This document shows, in pieces, positions 1 through 7,713 of a stretch of 64,000 nucleotides of DNA. A program made the translations under genes and the position numbers. The notes beneath the pieces are model-generated. The model had not been told where the DNA came from, ran no database searches, and worked only from the letters and a program-made list of their open reading frames with translations. This DNA is from CAWJMD01 sp963843835 (GTDB lineage: Bacteria > Actinomycetota > Actinomycetes > Actinomycetales > CAWJMD01). Location: NCBI GenBank assembly GCA_963843835.1, contig CAWJMD010000008.1, positions 186,001-250,000 on the forward strand. The letters are read 5' to 3'. Within the stretch, counting starts at the first letter, position 1. Every line of letters begins with the position of its first letter.

Positions 1-374
1 TGCGAGTAGAGGTAGACCTCCTTGTCGACCGGGTCGACGAACCGGTGCAGGCCCTCGCCGGTGTTCATGTACGCGCCGTCGGCGACGACGGTGAGCTCGT
101 TCTCGGCTGCGAGGTCGTCGAGCGCGATACGGGCGCCGTCCGCGACCTGAGCCGGGTCGAGCGACCGTCCGTTGAGCACGACCGAGTGCACTCGAGGGGC
201 GATCAGGTCGATGAAGGTGGAGGCGCCGGGCTCGCGGCAGGCGAAGTGCACCCTCGTCGTGCTCGCGAAGTGCTCATCGCCCGTGGTCACGTCGAGCGTC
301 ACGTCGTACGAGCCCACCTGCAGCAGGTGTGCGCGCTCGCGTGCCTCGTCACGGGTCAGGTTGGTGCCTGGCAC
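1..374 (-). CDS. pepN: Aminopeptidase N, N-terminal part (cut by window edge)
   Basis: The first 124 codons of an M1-family zinc metallopeptidase are visible; the catalytic HExxH region lies outside the window. The start is a GTG at 374 (V-P-G-T-N-L-T), with a GAGGAG ribosome binding site just upstream. The N-terminal beta-domain pattern (ARERAHLLQVGSYDVTLDV, then EVYLYS near the cut end) is typical of actinobacterial PepN, a cytosolic enzyme that removes N-terminal amino acids from peptides. It is divergent from the nitroreductase homologue at 541, the same arrangement as pepN (Rv2467) and Rv2466c in M. tuberculosis. The identification rests on the N-terminal domain and on this synteny. Confidence 0.85.
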   Translation of the reverse strand, partial: MPGTNLTRDEARERAHLLQVGSYDVTLDVTTGDEHFASTTRVHFACREPGASTFIDLIAPRVHSVVLNGRSLDPAQVADGARIALDDLAAENELTVVADGAYMNTGEGLHRFVDPVDKEVYLYS

Positions 375-540
375 GTGGTCTCCTCGTCCTGCGCTGGTCG
401 CGCTCTCGTCGTGTCGGCGCCCTGGCGCCTGCCGCCTCCGTGCCCCGGCGCCCACGGCCGGACGGAGTGTCCGGCGGAATACTCCCACGGCCGAGGGGGC
501 TGGACCCACCGACAACTCCGACTTCAGGAACGAGGAAGAC

Positions 541-1155
541 ATGAGCGACCGGACGAGTGTGGACTTCTGGTTCGACCCGGTGTGCCCGTGGGCGTGGATG
601 ACGTCGCGGTGGATGCTGGAGGTCGAGAAGGTCCGCGACGTCCGGGTGACCTGGCGCGTGATGAGCCTGTCGGTGCTCAACGAGGGCGCGGACCTGCCCG
701 ACGACTACCGCAAGATGATGGACCGTGCCTGGTTCCCGGTCCGCGTCGTCACCGCCGCCATGGACGAGCACGGCCAGGACGTCGTGGGGCCGCTGTACAC
801 GGCCATCGGCCGGCGGATCCACCCCGGCGGGGGCGACGACTACCGCGCCGCCGTGGCCGGCGGCCTCTCCGACGTGGGTCTGCCCGCCGGCCTGATCGAT
901 GCGGGCGACAGCGACCGCTACGACGAGCAGGTGCGCGCCAGCCACGCCGAGGGCATCGCAAAGGTCGGCCAGGACGTCGGCACACCTGTCATCGCGGTCG
1001 GCGACACGGCCTTCTTCGGCCCGGTCGTCACGCCCGCGCCCAAGGGCGACATGGCGGCCCAGCTCTGGGACGGTGTGCTCGCCGTCGCGGGCGTCCCCGG
1101 CTTCTACGAGCTCAAGCGCTCGCGCGACCGCGGACCGGTCTTCGACCAGGACTGA
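541..1155 (+). CDS. DsbA-family mycothiol-dependent nitroreductase homologue (Rv2466c-like)
   Basis: A 204-residue thioredoxin-fold protein of the DsbA/FrnE class. The ATG at 541 follows a GAGGAAG ribosome binding site. The N-terminus VDFWFDPVCPWAW and the downstream VGTPVIAV cis-Pro loop match Rv2466c, an oxidoreductase that uses mycothiol and reduces nitro-drugs in M. tuberculosis. As I recall Rv2466c it carries CPWC; here the second active-site position is Ala (C15-P-W-A18), so only one redox cysteine remains. That suggests a monothiol mechanism using mycothiol as the second thiol. It is followed 31 bp later by rpiB, as in mycobacteria. Family assignment is secure; the substrate is unknown. 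Confidence 0.88.
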   Translation: MSDRTSVDFWFDPVCPWAWMTSRWMLEVEKVRDVRVTWRVMSLSVLNEGADLPDDYRKMMDRAWFPVRVVTAAMDEHGQDVVGPLYTAIGRRIHPGGGDDYRAAVAGGLSDVGLPAGLIDAGDSDRYDEQVRASHAEGIAKVGQDVGTPVIAVGDTAFFGPVVTPAPKGDMAAQLWDGVLAVAGVPGFYELKRSRDRGPVFDQD

Positions 1156-1186
1156 GCCGCCGTCCGCGCGTGCCAGGATGTGCGCC

Positions 1187-1633
1187 ATGCGCGTACACCT
1201 GGGCTGCGACCACGCCGGTTTCGAGCTGGTCCAGCACCTCAAGGAGCACCTGGGCGCCGCCGGGCACGAGGTCGTCGACCACGGCCCGGCGGCGTTCGAC
1301 CCCCTCGACGACTACCCGGCGTTCTGCATCGCCGCGGGCGAGGCCGTCGTCGCGGACCGCGGCAGCCTGGGCATCGTCGTGGGCGGGTCGGGCAACGGCG
1401 AGCAGATCGCCGCGAACAAGGTCGCCGGCGTCCGGGCCGCACTGGCCTGGAACCTCGACACGGCCCGTCTGGCACGCCAGCACAACGACGCCAACGTCGT
1501 CGCCATCGGTGCCCGCCAGCACGCGCAGGTCGACGCGGTGGCGATCGTCGAGGCGTTCCTGGCCGAGGGGTTCTCCGGCGACGAGCGGCACCAACGCAGG
1601 ATCGACCAGGTCTCCGCCTACGAGAGCCGCTAG
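1187..1633 (+). CDS. rpiB: Ribose-5-phosphate isomerase B
   Basis: A 148-residue cytosolic enzyme of the non-oxidative pentose phosphate pathway that interconverts ribose 5-phosphate and ribulose 5-phosphate. The N-terminal GCDHAGFE motif (6-13) and the phosphate loop GGSGNGEQIAANK (66-78) are diagnostic. E72 in that loop marks the actinobacterial type, in which Glu replaces the catalytic Cys of the E. coli enzyme. The start could also be the in-frame ATG at 1178. I prefer 1187, because a weak -10-like CAGGAT ends 7 bp before it and the protein would then begin MRVHLGCDHAG as in relatives. The TAG stop shares the bases CTAG with the convergent acetyltransferase gene. Confidence 0.93.
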   Translation: MRVHLGCDHAGFELVQHLKEHLGAAGHEVVDHGPAAFDPLDDYPAFCIAAGEAVVADRGSLGIVVGGSGNGEQIAANKVAGVRAALAWNLDTARLARQHNDANVVAIGARQHAQVDAVAIVEAFLAEGFSGDERHQRRIDQVSAYESR

Positions 1634-2898
1634 AACCCGCTGCCGTTGAACGGTGCGACGTGCCAGGCCAGGGCACGGGACGCCCGGTCCAGCGCCGCGG
1701 CGTCGTCTGCCTGGACCAGGCCCGAGCCAGCCAGCGCCGAGAGCGTGCGGCCACCCAGGTAGGCGGCTCCCAGGCTCCTCTCGCTGAGCCTGAGGTGGGG
1801 CGTGGCCCTCGTCCGGGTGCAGACCGCTCCCTCGGGGCCACCCTCCAGGTGCCACTGTCCGGCGTTGTCGGGGCACATGTCGTCCGTCACCTCGAGCACG
1901 ACGTCGACGTCGGTGGTGTACCGACGGGCCTCGAGCGCCGCGGGCAGGTCGACCACACGCACCCACAGCCCGTCGGTCAGGTGGACCTTCGCCGCCCGGA
2001 CGTCCACCAGCAGGTGCAGCAGGGGGTCGTCGGTGGGTCGCTTGTCGGTCTTCACGCTGGACATCAGGTCCATGTCGGCCAGCCGACCCCATAGGACCCG
2101 CGCGGCCGCGGCGTCGAGTGCCGTGGCGTGGGCGACCCGGACGGTGCCGTTCGGCCCCGTCGGCTCCCAGCCCTCCTTGCGGCGGAACAGGGCGACACCA
2201 CGCACGGCGCCGGACGAGTCCTCCACGACCAGGACCTTCTTGCGCTCGGCCCCGTCACGCCATTCCTTCGGGTCGGCCAGCATCTGCTGCTGGCGTCCGA
2301 GCGGCCCCCGGGAGACCGCTCCGGGCCGCGTCCGCCGGTACGACTCGTAGCAGTCCTGAACCAGCGCGGTGTGCCGGTCGATGTCGGCGGTCTCGAACCG
2401 GACCCTCAGGTCGTCGGTGCCCGGTACGTCGACCATGTCGGCCCCGCGCCCGATCGTGAGGTCGAGCCCATGGGTCCCCAACCCGTAGCCGAAGCGCCCG
2501 TAGATGCCGGGTTCGGCTGCCCACAGCACGGACACAGGCTCGGTGCCGCGCTCGCGGACGGCGGCGAAGTGGTGGGCCATCATCGCCCGGAGCACGCCAC
2601 GGCGGCGGAACTGCGGGTGGACGCCGACCCAGGTCAGGCCGGCAGCCGGCACCTGCCCGCCGGGGACCGTCATGTCGAGGGAGACGACCGAGTGCACGCC
2701 GGCGAGCCGGTCGTCGATCTCGGCGCCCACCGTGCGGTCCCACTCGTAGCCGAGGAACTCGGCGTCGACCTCGCGCTTCTCCACGTCGAAGGCCCACACC
2801 CACTGGTCGAGCTCCAGCAGCTCGTCGCGTCGGTCCTCACCGAACGGGACGAGGCGCGGTGAGCCGGCCGAGGTCGCGGGCGTGGTCGTGGACGTCAT
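1630..2898 (-). CDS. Eis-like GNAT N-acetyltransferase
   Basis: A 422-residue protein of the Eis (enhanced intracellular survival) family, built from two GNAT-like domains and a sterol-carrier-like C-terminal domain. The acetyl-CoA loop is visible as VHPQFRRRGVLRAMM (about residue 110). The protein ends in Phe (GSGF), which fits Eis enzymes, where the C-terminal carboxylate acts in catalysis. Eis enzymes acetylate amines, including aminoglycosides, at several positions; the substrate here is unknown. The start is the ATG at 2898 (MTSTTTPATSAG). The gene is convergent with rpiB, overlapping by 4 bp at a shared CTAG, and divergent from the phosphatase gene at 3025. Confidence 0.88.
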   Translation of the reverse strand: MTSTTTPATSAGSPRLVPFGEDRRDELLELDQWVWAFDVEKREVDAEFLGYEWDRTVGAEIDDRLAGVHSVVSLDMTVPGGQVPAAGLTWVGVHPQFRRRGVLRAMMAHHFAAVRERGTEPVSVLWAAEPGIYGRFGYGLGTHGLDLTIGRGADMVDVPGTDDLRVRFETADIDRHTALVQDCYESYRRTRPGAVSRGPLGRQQQMLADPKEWRDGAERKKVLVVEDSSGAVRGVALFRRKEGWEPTGPNGTVRVAHATALDAAAARVLWGRLADMDLMSSVKTDKRPTDDPLLHLLVDVRAAKVHLTDGLWVRVVDLPAALEARRYTTDVDVVLEVTDDMCPDNAGQWHLEGGPEGAVCTRTRATPHLRLSERSLGAAYLGGRTLSALAGSGLVQADDAAALDRASRALAWHVAPFNGSGF

Positions 2899-3024
2899 GA
2901 CGTCATCGTGGCAGCGGGCCCCATCACGGTCATCCCGATATTCGTCGACACGCCTGCGTGGCCGCGACGCGCAGTGTGGGGAGGTGACACGTCCGGCACC
3001 GTGCGGGCCACTATCGTCGTGGGC

Positions 3025-4134
3025 GTGGAACAGACCGTGGCGGTGAAGCCGGCCACCACCCGGTCGTACCGGGTGCCGTGGCGCGGGCGGGTCTGGCGCC
3101 GCCAGGTGCTGACCTCGCAGCCCGTCGTGCTGCTCCTGCTCACCCTGCTCGCCGTGCTCCTCTTCTTCCTCCAGGTGCTGGCGTTCGAGTACACGCCGCT
3201 GAGCACCATCGTGGTGGTGATGCTCCTCGGAGGGTTCTTCCTGCGGGTGCGCTCCCTGGCCCTGCTCTACCTCGTCGTGGGCTCCGGCATCGCCTTCGTC
3301 CTGACCTCGCGAGACGACCAGGCCAACTACGGGACCCTGACCACGATCGTGATCACGGCCGTCCTGGTGTTCCTCTTCGCCCGCAGCCGGGAACGCCTCG
3401 GGGTCCAGGGCACGCTCGGCGAGTCGATGCTGGTCGACCTGCGCGACCGCCTGCGATCCCAGGGTCAGATCCCCCGCCTCCCGACGCAGTGGAGGGTGGA
3501 GACCACGCTGCGGTCCGCCTACGGGGACTCGTTCTCCGGGGACTTCCTCGTGTCGTCCCGGTCCAACGACGACACGCTGCTGGAGATGGCGCTGGTCGAC
3601 GTCTCGGGCAAGGGCCAGGCGGCCGGCACGCGCGCGCTGCTGCTCTCCGGGGCCTTCGGCGGCCTGATCGGTGCGATGCCGGCCGAGGAGTTCCTCTCCG
3701 CGGCCAACGCCTACCTGCTCCGCCAGCGCTGGGACGAGGGTTTCGCGACCGCGGTGCACCTCGGTCTCGACCTCGTGACCGGACGCTTCCGGATGGCCAG
3801 CGCCGGCCACCCCCCGGCAGCCCACTACCACGCGGGCTCGGGCGTGTGGGAGGTCATCCGCACCGCCCACGGGCCGGTGCTGGGGATCATCGACGGGGTC
3901 GAGTACCCGGCGCACGAGGGCAGGCTCGACCGGGGGGACGCGCTGCTCCTGTACACCGACGGTCTCGTCGAGACCCCCGGCCGCGATCTCGACCTGGGGA
4001 TCGACCGGCTGATGGGGCAGGCCGAGAAGCTCGTCCGGCGCGGGCAGTTCCGCGGCGGTGCCGACTGGATCGTCGACGGCACCCGCACCGACGAGAGCGA
4101 CGACCGGGCCCTGGTGCTGCTCTGGCGCGAGTGA
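3025..4134 (+). CDS. Membrane-anchored PP2C/SpoIIE-type serine phosphatase
   Basis: About 369 residues. The N-terminal third holds three or four hydrophobic segments (LLLLTLLAVLLFFLQVLAF, then STIVVVMLLGGFF, and a third around TLTTIVITAVLVFLFA). The cytosolic C-terminal two thirds is a SpoIIE phosphatase domain, with SGDF, DVSGKGQAAG, SAGHPPA, YTDGLVE and a final ESDDRALVLL that supply the metal-binding acidic residues. Such proteins usually dephosphorylate anti-sigma-factor antagonists. I see no sigma/anti-sigma genes adjacent, so the partner is unknown. I chose the GTG at 3025 because a TATCGT -10-like hexamer (3012-3017) ends 7 bp upstream, which suggests a leaderless transcript. Longer in-frame starts exist. 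Confidence 0.85.
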   Translation: MEQTVAVKPATTRSYRVPWRGRVWRRQVLTSQPVVLLLLTLLAVLLFFLQVLAFEYTPLSTIVVVMLLGGFFLRVRSLALLYLVVGSGIAFVLTSRDDQANYGTLTTIVITAVLVFLFARSRERLGVQGTLGESMLVDLRDRLRSQGQIPRLPTQWRVETTLRSAYGDSFSGDFLVSSRSNDDTLLEMALVDVSGKGQAAGTRALLLSGAFGGLIGAMPAEEFLSAANAYLLRQRWDEGFATAVHLGLDLVTGRFRMASAGHPPAAHYHAGSGVWEVIRTAHGPVLGIIDGVEYPAHEGRLDRGDALLLYTDGLVETPGRDLDLGIDRLMGQAEKLVRRGQFRGGADWIVDGTRTDESDDRALVLLWRE

Positions 4135-4137
4135 CCC

Positions 4138-5550
4138 TCAGACGGCGCCGGTGACGCGTTCCGTGGCCCGCACCCTCGCGGCGTACGAGTCCACGGGCCA
4201 GAACGTGCCCCCACCGACGCGCACCTCGGTCACCGAGCCGTCCGTCCGGGTGTAGCGGACCCGCTCCCCGGGCGACCCGTACCCGCCGGTCTCGGCGATC
4301 AGGAGGGTGTCGCGATCGACCACCTCGAACGCGGTGCGGGCGGTGGTCGGGTCGGGCTGGTTGGGGGAGAGGCCGTACAGCCTGCCGCCGAGGTCGACCA
4401 CGTCGAGGACGCCCCAGAGGTTGGCGAAGCGCCCCGTGAACGAGGCGGTGTCGCCAGGGGCCGACCCCGTCAGGGCGAGGTCGATGAGCGCCACGACCCC
4501 CTGGGCCAGGGCCAGCGCGGCACCGTCGATGCAGTTGGTCAGCACCGAGACGACGAGGCCGTCGCGCGGGTCGAGCAGGGTGCGGGTGATGTGGCCGGGG
4601 TAGCCGCCCCCGTGCCCGACCATGCGGCGCTCTCCGAGCTGGTGCACCGAGAAGCCGAGACCGTAGTGCTCCTCGGTTCCCTCGACCTGCCACCCGTCCC
4701 GCTGCAGCCGACGCTTGGAGGCGTCGGTGAGCAGCCGATCGTCGCCCAGCACGTGCGCGGAGGCGTACCGGCAGAGGTCCTCGGCGGTCGAGTAGAACCC
4801 CGTGGCAGCCGCGAGGGCCGCCGTGTCGACATGGGCGATCGGACGGCGCTCGTCGAGGTACGCGAGGCTCGAGTAGCCCGTCGCGAACTGGTCGGCGCGC
4901 GCGGGGTCGTACTCGGGACCCGTGTGCTGCAACCCGATCCGGCCCACGATGTGCTCGCTCACGTAGTCGGCGAAGCCCTGCGCCGAGGCCGCCTCGATCA
5001 CCAGCCCCAGCAGGCCGTAGCCGATGTTCGAGTACTTGAACCGGTCGTTCGCGGGCAGCACGTCGGCCCCGTCGTGCGCCGCCGTGAGCAGGGCGTCGGT
5101 GTCCGGGAACGGGTGGTGCAGCTGCCAGAAGTCGCTGTCGTGGGTGTCGCGGACGACCCCACCCCCGTGTCCGAGCAGCTCCGCGAGGGTCCGGTCACCG
5201 ACCGCCGCCCCGCTGAGGGCCGGCAGGTGGGTGCCGACCGTGTCGTCGAGTCGCAGCGCACCCGCCTCGACCAGCTGCAGGACAGCCGTCGCCGTGAACG
5301 TCTTGGAGTGGGAGGCGATCCGGAAGAGGTGGTCGGTCGTCAGGTCGGTGGCCGCACCTTCGCCGGTGCCGGTGTCCGCGTGCCCGTGAGCGCTGGAGAG
5401 CAGGACCTCGCCCCCCAGGGCGATCGCGACCTGCACACCGGGGATCTGCAGCGTGCGGCGTCGCAGGCCGACCCACGAGTCGGCGTAGTGCGCTGCGGCA
5501 CGGACGGTGTCGAGGTCGCCGGATGAGCGGCGGGGGCGGTGTGGCGACAT
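4138..5550 (-). CDS. Serine hydrolase, class C beta-lactamase/esterase family
   Basis: A 470-residue penicillin-binding-like serine hydrolase. The nucleophile motif SxxK is S80-H-S-K83, the second motif is Y173-S-N175, and the third appears as GHGGGYPGH near residue 315. A C-terminal extension of about 110 residues with beta-rich character follows, as in many D-aminopeptidase/esterase relatives. No signal peptide is evident, so it is probably cytoplasmic. The substrate cannot be inferred; this family includes esterases, peptidases and lactamases. The gene is convergent with the phosphatase gene, only 3 bp apart, and its ATG start is at 5550. Confidence 0.85.
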   Translation of the reverse strand: MSPHRPRRSSGDLDTVRAAAHYADSWVGLRRRTLQIPGVQVAIALGGEVLLSSAHGHADTGTGEGAATDLTTDHLFRIASHSKTFTATAVLQLVEAGALRLDDTVGTHLPALSGAAVGDRTLAELLGHGGGVVRDTHDSDFWQLHHPFPDTDALLTAAHDGADVLPANDRFKYSNIGYGLLGLVIEAASAQGFADYVSEHIVGRIGLQHTGPEYDPARADQFATGYSSLAYLDERRPIAHVDTAALAAATGFYSTAEDLCRYASAHVLGDDRLLTDASKRRLQRDGWQVEGTEEHYGLGFSVHQLGERRMVGHGGGYPGHITRTLLDPRDGLVVSVLTNCIDGAALALAQGVVALIDLALTGSAPGDTASFTGRFANLWGVLDVVDLGGRLYGLSPNQPDPTTARTAFEVVDRDTLLIAETGGYGSPGERVRYTRTDGSVTEVRVGGGTFWPVDSYAARVRATERVTGAV

Positions 5551-5681
5551 GGGCCGACCCTAGCCATCCACGTCGAATCCCGTTGACAGCCGCGGCGAAG
5601 CGGGCTGAGGGTGAGTGGATGAGGTCGACCGCCGCACAGCCTTGACGTGAGAACCGCCCCCTGACCGTCCGCGCGCTGTCG

Positions 5682-6875
5682 GTGCGAGCGGTCGCGTACT
5701 ACTCGGTGCGCGACCTGATCCCGATGTACGCGGTCTACGCGGTCCTGTTCGCGGACAGCGGCCTGACCACCACGGAGATCACGTCGCTGTTCGTGATCTG
5801 GTCGGTGGTCGCGTTCGTCCTCGAGGTGCCCTCTGGAGCGTGGGCCGACACCGTCAGCCGGCGGGCGCTGCTCGTGCTGAGCTCCCTGCTGTACGCCGGT
5901 TGCTTCGCGGCCTGGACGCTCGTGCCGTCGTACCCGAGCTTCGCCGCCGGGTTCGTGCTGTGGGGGGTCAGCGGCGCGTTGATGTCCGGCACGTTCGAGG
6001 CGCTGCTGTATGACGAGCTGGCCGGTCTGGGGGCCACGGACCGCTACGCGACGCTGATCGGACGCGCCGAGGCCCTCGCGATGGGCTGCAACCTGGCGGC
6101 CACCCTGGCCGCGGCGCCGCTGATGGTCTGGGGCGGCTACCGGCTGGTGGGCACGGTCAGCGCGGGTGCTGCACTGCTGCAGGCAGGGCTGGCACTCGCC
6201 CTGCCGCCTGCGCGGCGCGTGGCCTCGGCGCAGGAGGTCGCGACGGGGGAGGTCACCGGACCCGCGGATCGTGCGGCCGTCGCCGCCCGGTACGTGCACG
6301 CCCTCACCAGCGGGCTCCGGGAGGTCAGGCGCCGCCCGGCGGTGCGCCGGGGCGTGCTCCTCGCCTCCGCGCTCTACGGGCTGACGGCGTTCGACGAGTA
6401 CTTCGGGCTGCTCGCCCTGGAGCAGGGTGCGACGCGGGCCACGGTCCCGTTGCTGGTCGGCGTGACGGTCGGGGGCCAGGTGCTCGGGAGCGTGACGGCG
6501 GGGCGGACCGCGTCGTGGTCCCGTCGGACCCTCGCCGGGATGGTCGCGCTCGCTGCCGTCCTGATGGCGGCGGGGGCGCTCGTAGGTGCGCCGTGGCTCT
6601 CCTTCGCGGCGCTCGGCGCCGGGTACGGACTGGTCACCAACGCCTCGATCGTGGCCGACGCGCGGCTGCAGGACGCCATCGAGGGTGAGGCACGCGCGAC
6701 GGTCACGTCGGCCTGTGGCCTCGGCAGCGAGGTGGTGGCGCTCGGCGTGTTCGCCGTCTTCGCGGTCGGCCCCGCGGTCGCGACGGTCGGGGTCACGATG
6801 GCCGCGCTCGCCGGCCTGGTGCTGGCGATCGCAACCGTCGTGCCGAGGTGGCTGCCGCCTAGGGTGTCCCGGTGA
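5682..6875 (+). CDS. Major facilitator superfamily transporter
   Basis: About 397 residues with roughly 12 hydrophobic segments. The motif-A-like loop between helices 2 and 3 reads EVPSGAWADTVSRR, with the conserved Gly, Asp and basic residues. MFS proteins of this type are proton-driven exporters; the substrate is not predictable. The annotated GTG start is the first usable one. The reading frame runs a little further upstream without a good start, so a few N-terminal residues may be missing. The stop overlaps the start of the GNAT gene (GTGA), so the two are probably translated together. Confidence 0.85.
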   Translation: MRAVAYYSVRDLIPMYAVYAVLFADSGLTTTEITSLFVIWSVVAFVLEVPSGAWADTVSRRALLVLSSLLYAGCFAAWTLVPSYPSFAAGFVLWGVSGALMSGTFEALLYDELAGLGATDRYATLIGRAEALAMGCNLAATLAAAPLMVWGGYRLVGTVSAGAALLQAGLALALPPARRVASAQEVATGEVTGPADRAAVAARYVHALTSGLREVRRRPAVRRGVLLASALYGLTAFDEYFGLLALEQGATRATVPLLVGVTVGGQVLGSVTAGRTASWSRRTLAGMVALAAVLMAAGALVGAPWLSFAALGAGYGLVTNASIVADARLQDAIEGEARATVTSACGLGSEVVALGVFAVFAVGPAVATVGVTMAALAGLVLAIATVVPRWLPPRVSR

Positions 6876-7387
6876 CCGGCGACGAGCACGCGCCCCCGCT
6901 GGCAGTGAGGCCCTACCGGGCGGACGACTGGCCGCAGATCTGGGGCTTCATGCGCCCGGTCGTCGAGGCAGGCGAGACCTTCTGCTGGGACCGCGCCACG
7001 ACCGAGGAGCAGGCACGTGGTCGGTGGGTGCGCGACCTCCCGGGTCGCACCGTGGTGGCGGTGACGCCCACAGGACGCGTCGTGGGCACGGCCGAGAGTC
7101 ACCCGAACCAGGGCGGTGCGGGTCGCCACGTGGCGAACGCTGGCTTCATGGCCGATGCGTCGGCCGGGGTGCGTGGCGTCGGCCGCGCCCTCGCCCAGTG
7201 CGTGATCGACGGCGCCCGGGCCGACGGCTACCGGGCCATGCAGTTCAACGCCGTGGTGGAGACGAACGTCCGCGCCGTGGCCCTGTGGACGTCGCTCGGT
7301 TTCGAGGTCCTCGCGACCGTGCCGGAGGCCTTCGCGCACCCCACGCAGGGCCTGGTCGGGCTGCACGTCATGCACCGACGCCTGTGA
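6872..7387 (+). CDS. GNAT family N-acetyltransferase
   Basis: A 171-residue single-domain GNAT. It starts LAVRPYRADDWPQIWGFM, has an acetyl-CoA-binding stretch GVRGVGRALAQCVIDGAR (about 105-122), and ends with the usual beta-strand region LGFEVLATVPEAF. The FETF-like WDRATTEE segment resembles the phosphinothricin/L-methionine-sulfoximine acetyltransferase group, but the acceptor cannot be assigned. The start GTG overlaps the MFS stop by 4 bp, so acetylation and export of the same compound is a reasonable but untested idea. Confidence 0.88.
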   Translation: MTGDEHAPPLAVRPYRADDWPQIWGFMRPVVEAGETFCWDRATTEEQARGRWVRDLPGRTVVAVTPTGRVVGTAESHPNQGGAGRHVANAGFMADASAGVRGVGRALAQCVIDGARADGYRAMQFNAVVETNVRAVALWTSLGFEVLATVPEAFAHPTQGLVGLHVMHRRL

Positions 7388-7461
7388 CGAGTCCGCCTCC
7401 GTCATGGCCTCCGGCGGCCCGCATGGTGTTCAGGGCCCGCCGGATGGGGGATGCTGGACCT

Positions 7462-7689
7462 ATGTCCCCTCCAGCCGCGCGACGTCATGTTCCGGGAAGC
7501 CCGTTCAACTCGAAGCGCGCCGAGGCCGAGCGCGTCGTCCACTTCACGGTGGGTGAGCGCGTCTGTCACGACCGCTACGGGCTGGGCACCGTGGTGGGCA
7601 CCGACGGCAAGACCACCGTCGACGTCGACTTCGGCCAGGGTCCTCGCCGGCTCACCGCGATCGCCTCGAAGCTGCAGAAGCTGGGCTAG
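7462..7689 (+). CDS. Small CarD/UvrD-tail-like beta-barrel protein
   Basis: A 75-residue protein starting at ATG 7462. After a short basic N-terminal region the core reads VGERVCHDRYGLGTVVGTD, then VDVDFGQGPRRLTAI and SKLQKLG. That pattern (GxxVxHxxxGxGxV, then a V-DF-G-R-L strand and a final KL) is like the small barrel at the C-terminus of UvrD/PcrA helicases and like CarD-type RNA-polymerase-interacting domains. It stands alone here, without helicase motifs. It may bind RNA polymerase or nucleic acid; this is inference from fold-like motifs only. Confidence 0.7.
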   Translation: MSPPAARRHVPGSPFNSKRAEAERVVHFTVGERVCHDRYGLGTVVGTDGKTTVDVDFGQGPRRLTAIASKLQKLG

Positions 7690-7713
7690 GCACGCTGCCC
7701 CGGGTCGCCGGCG

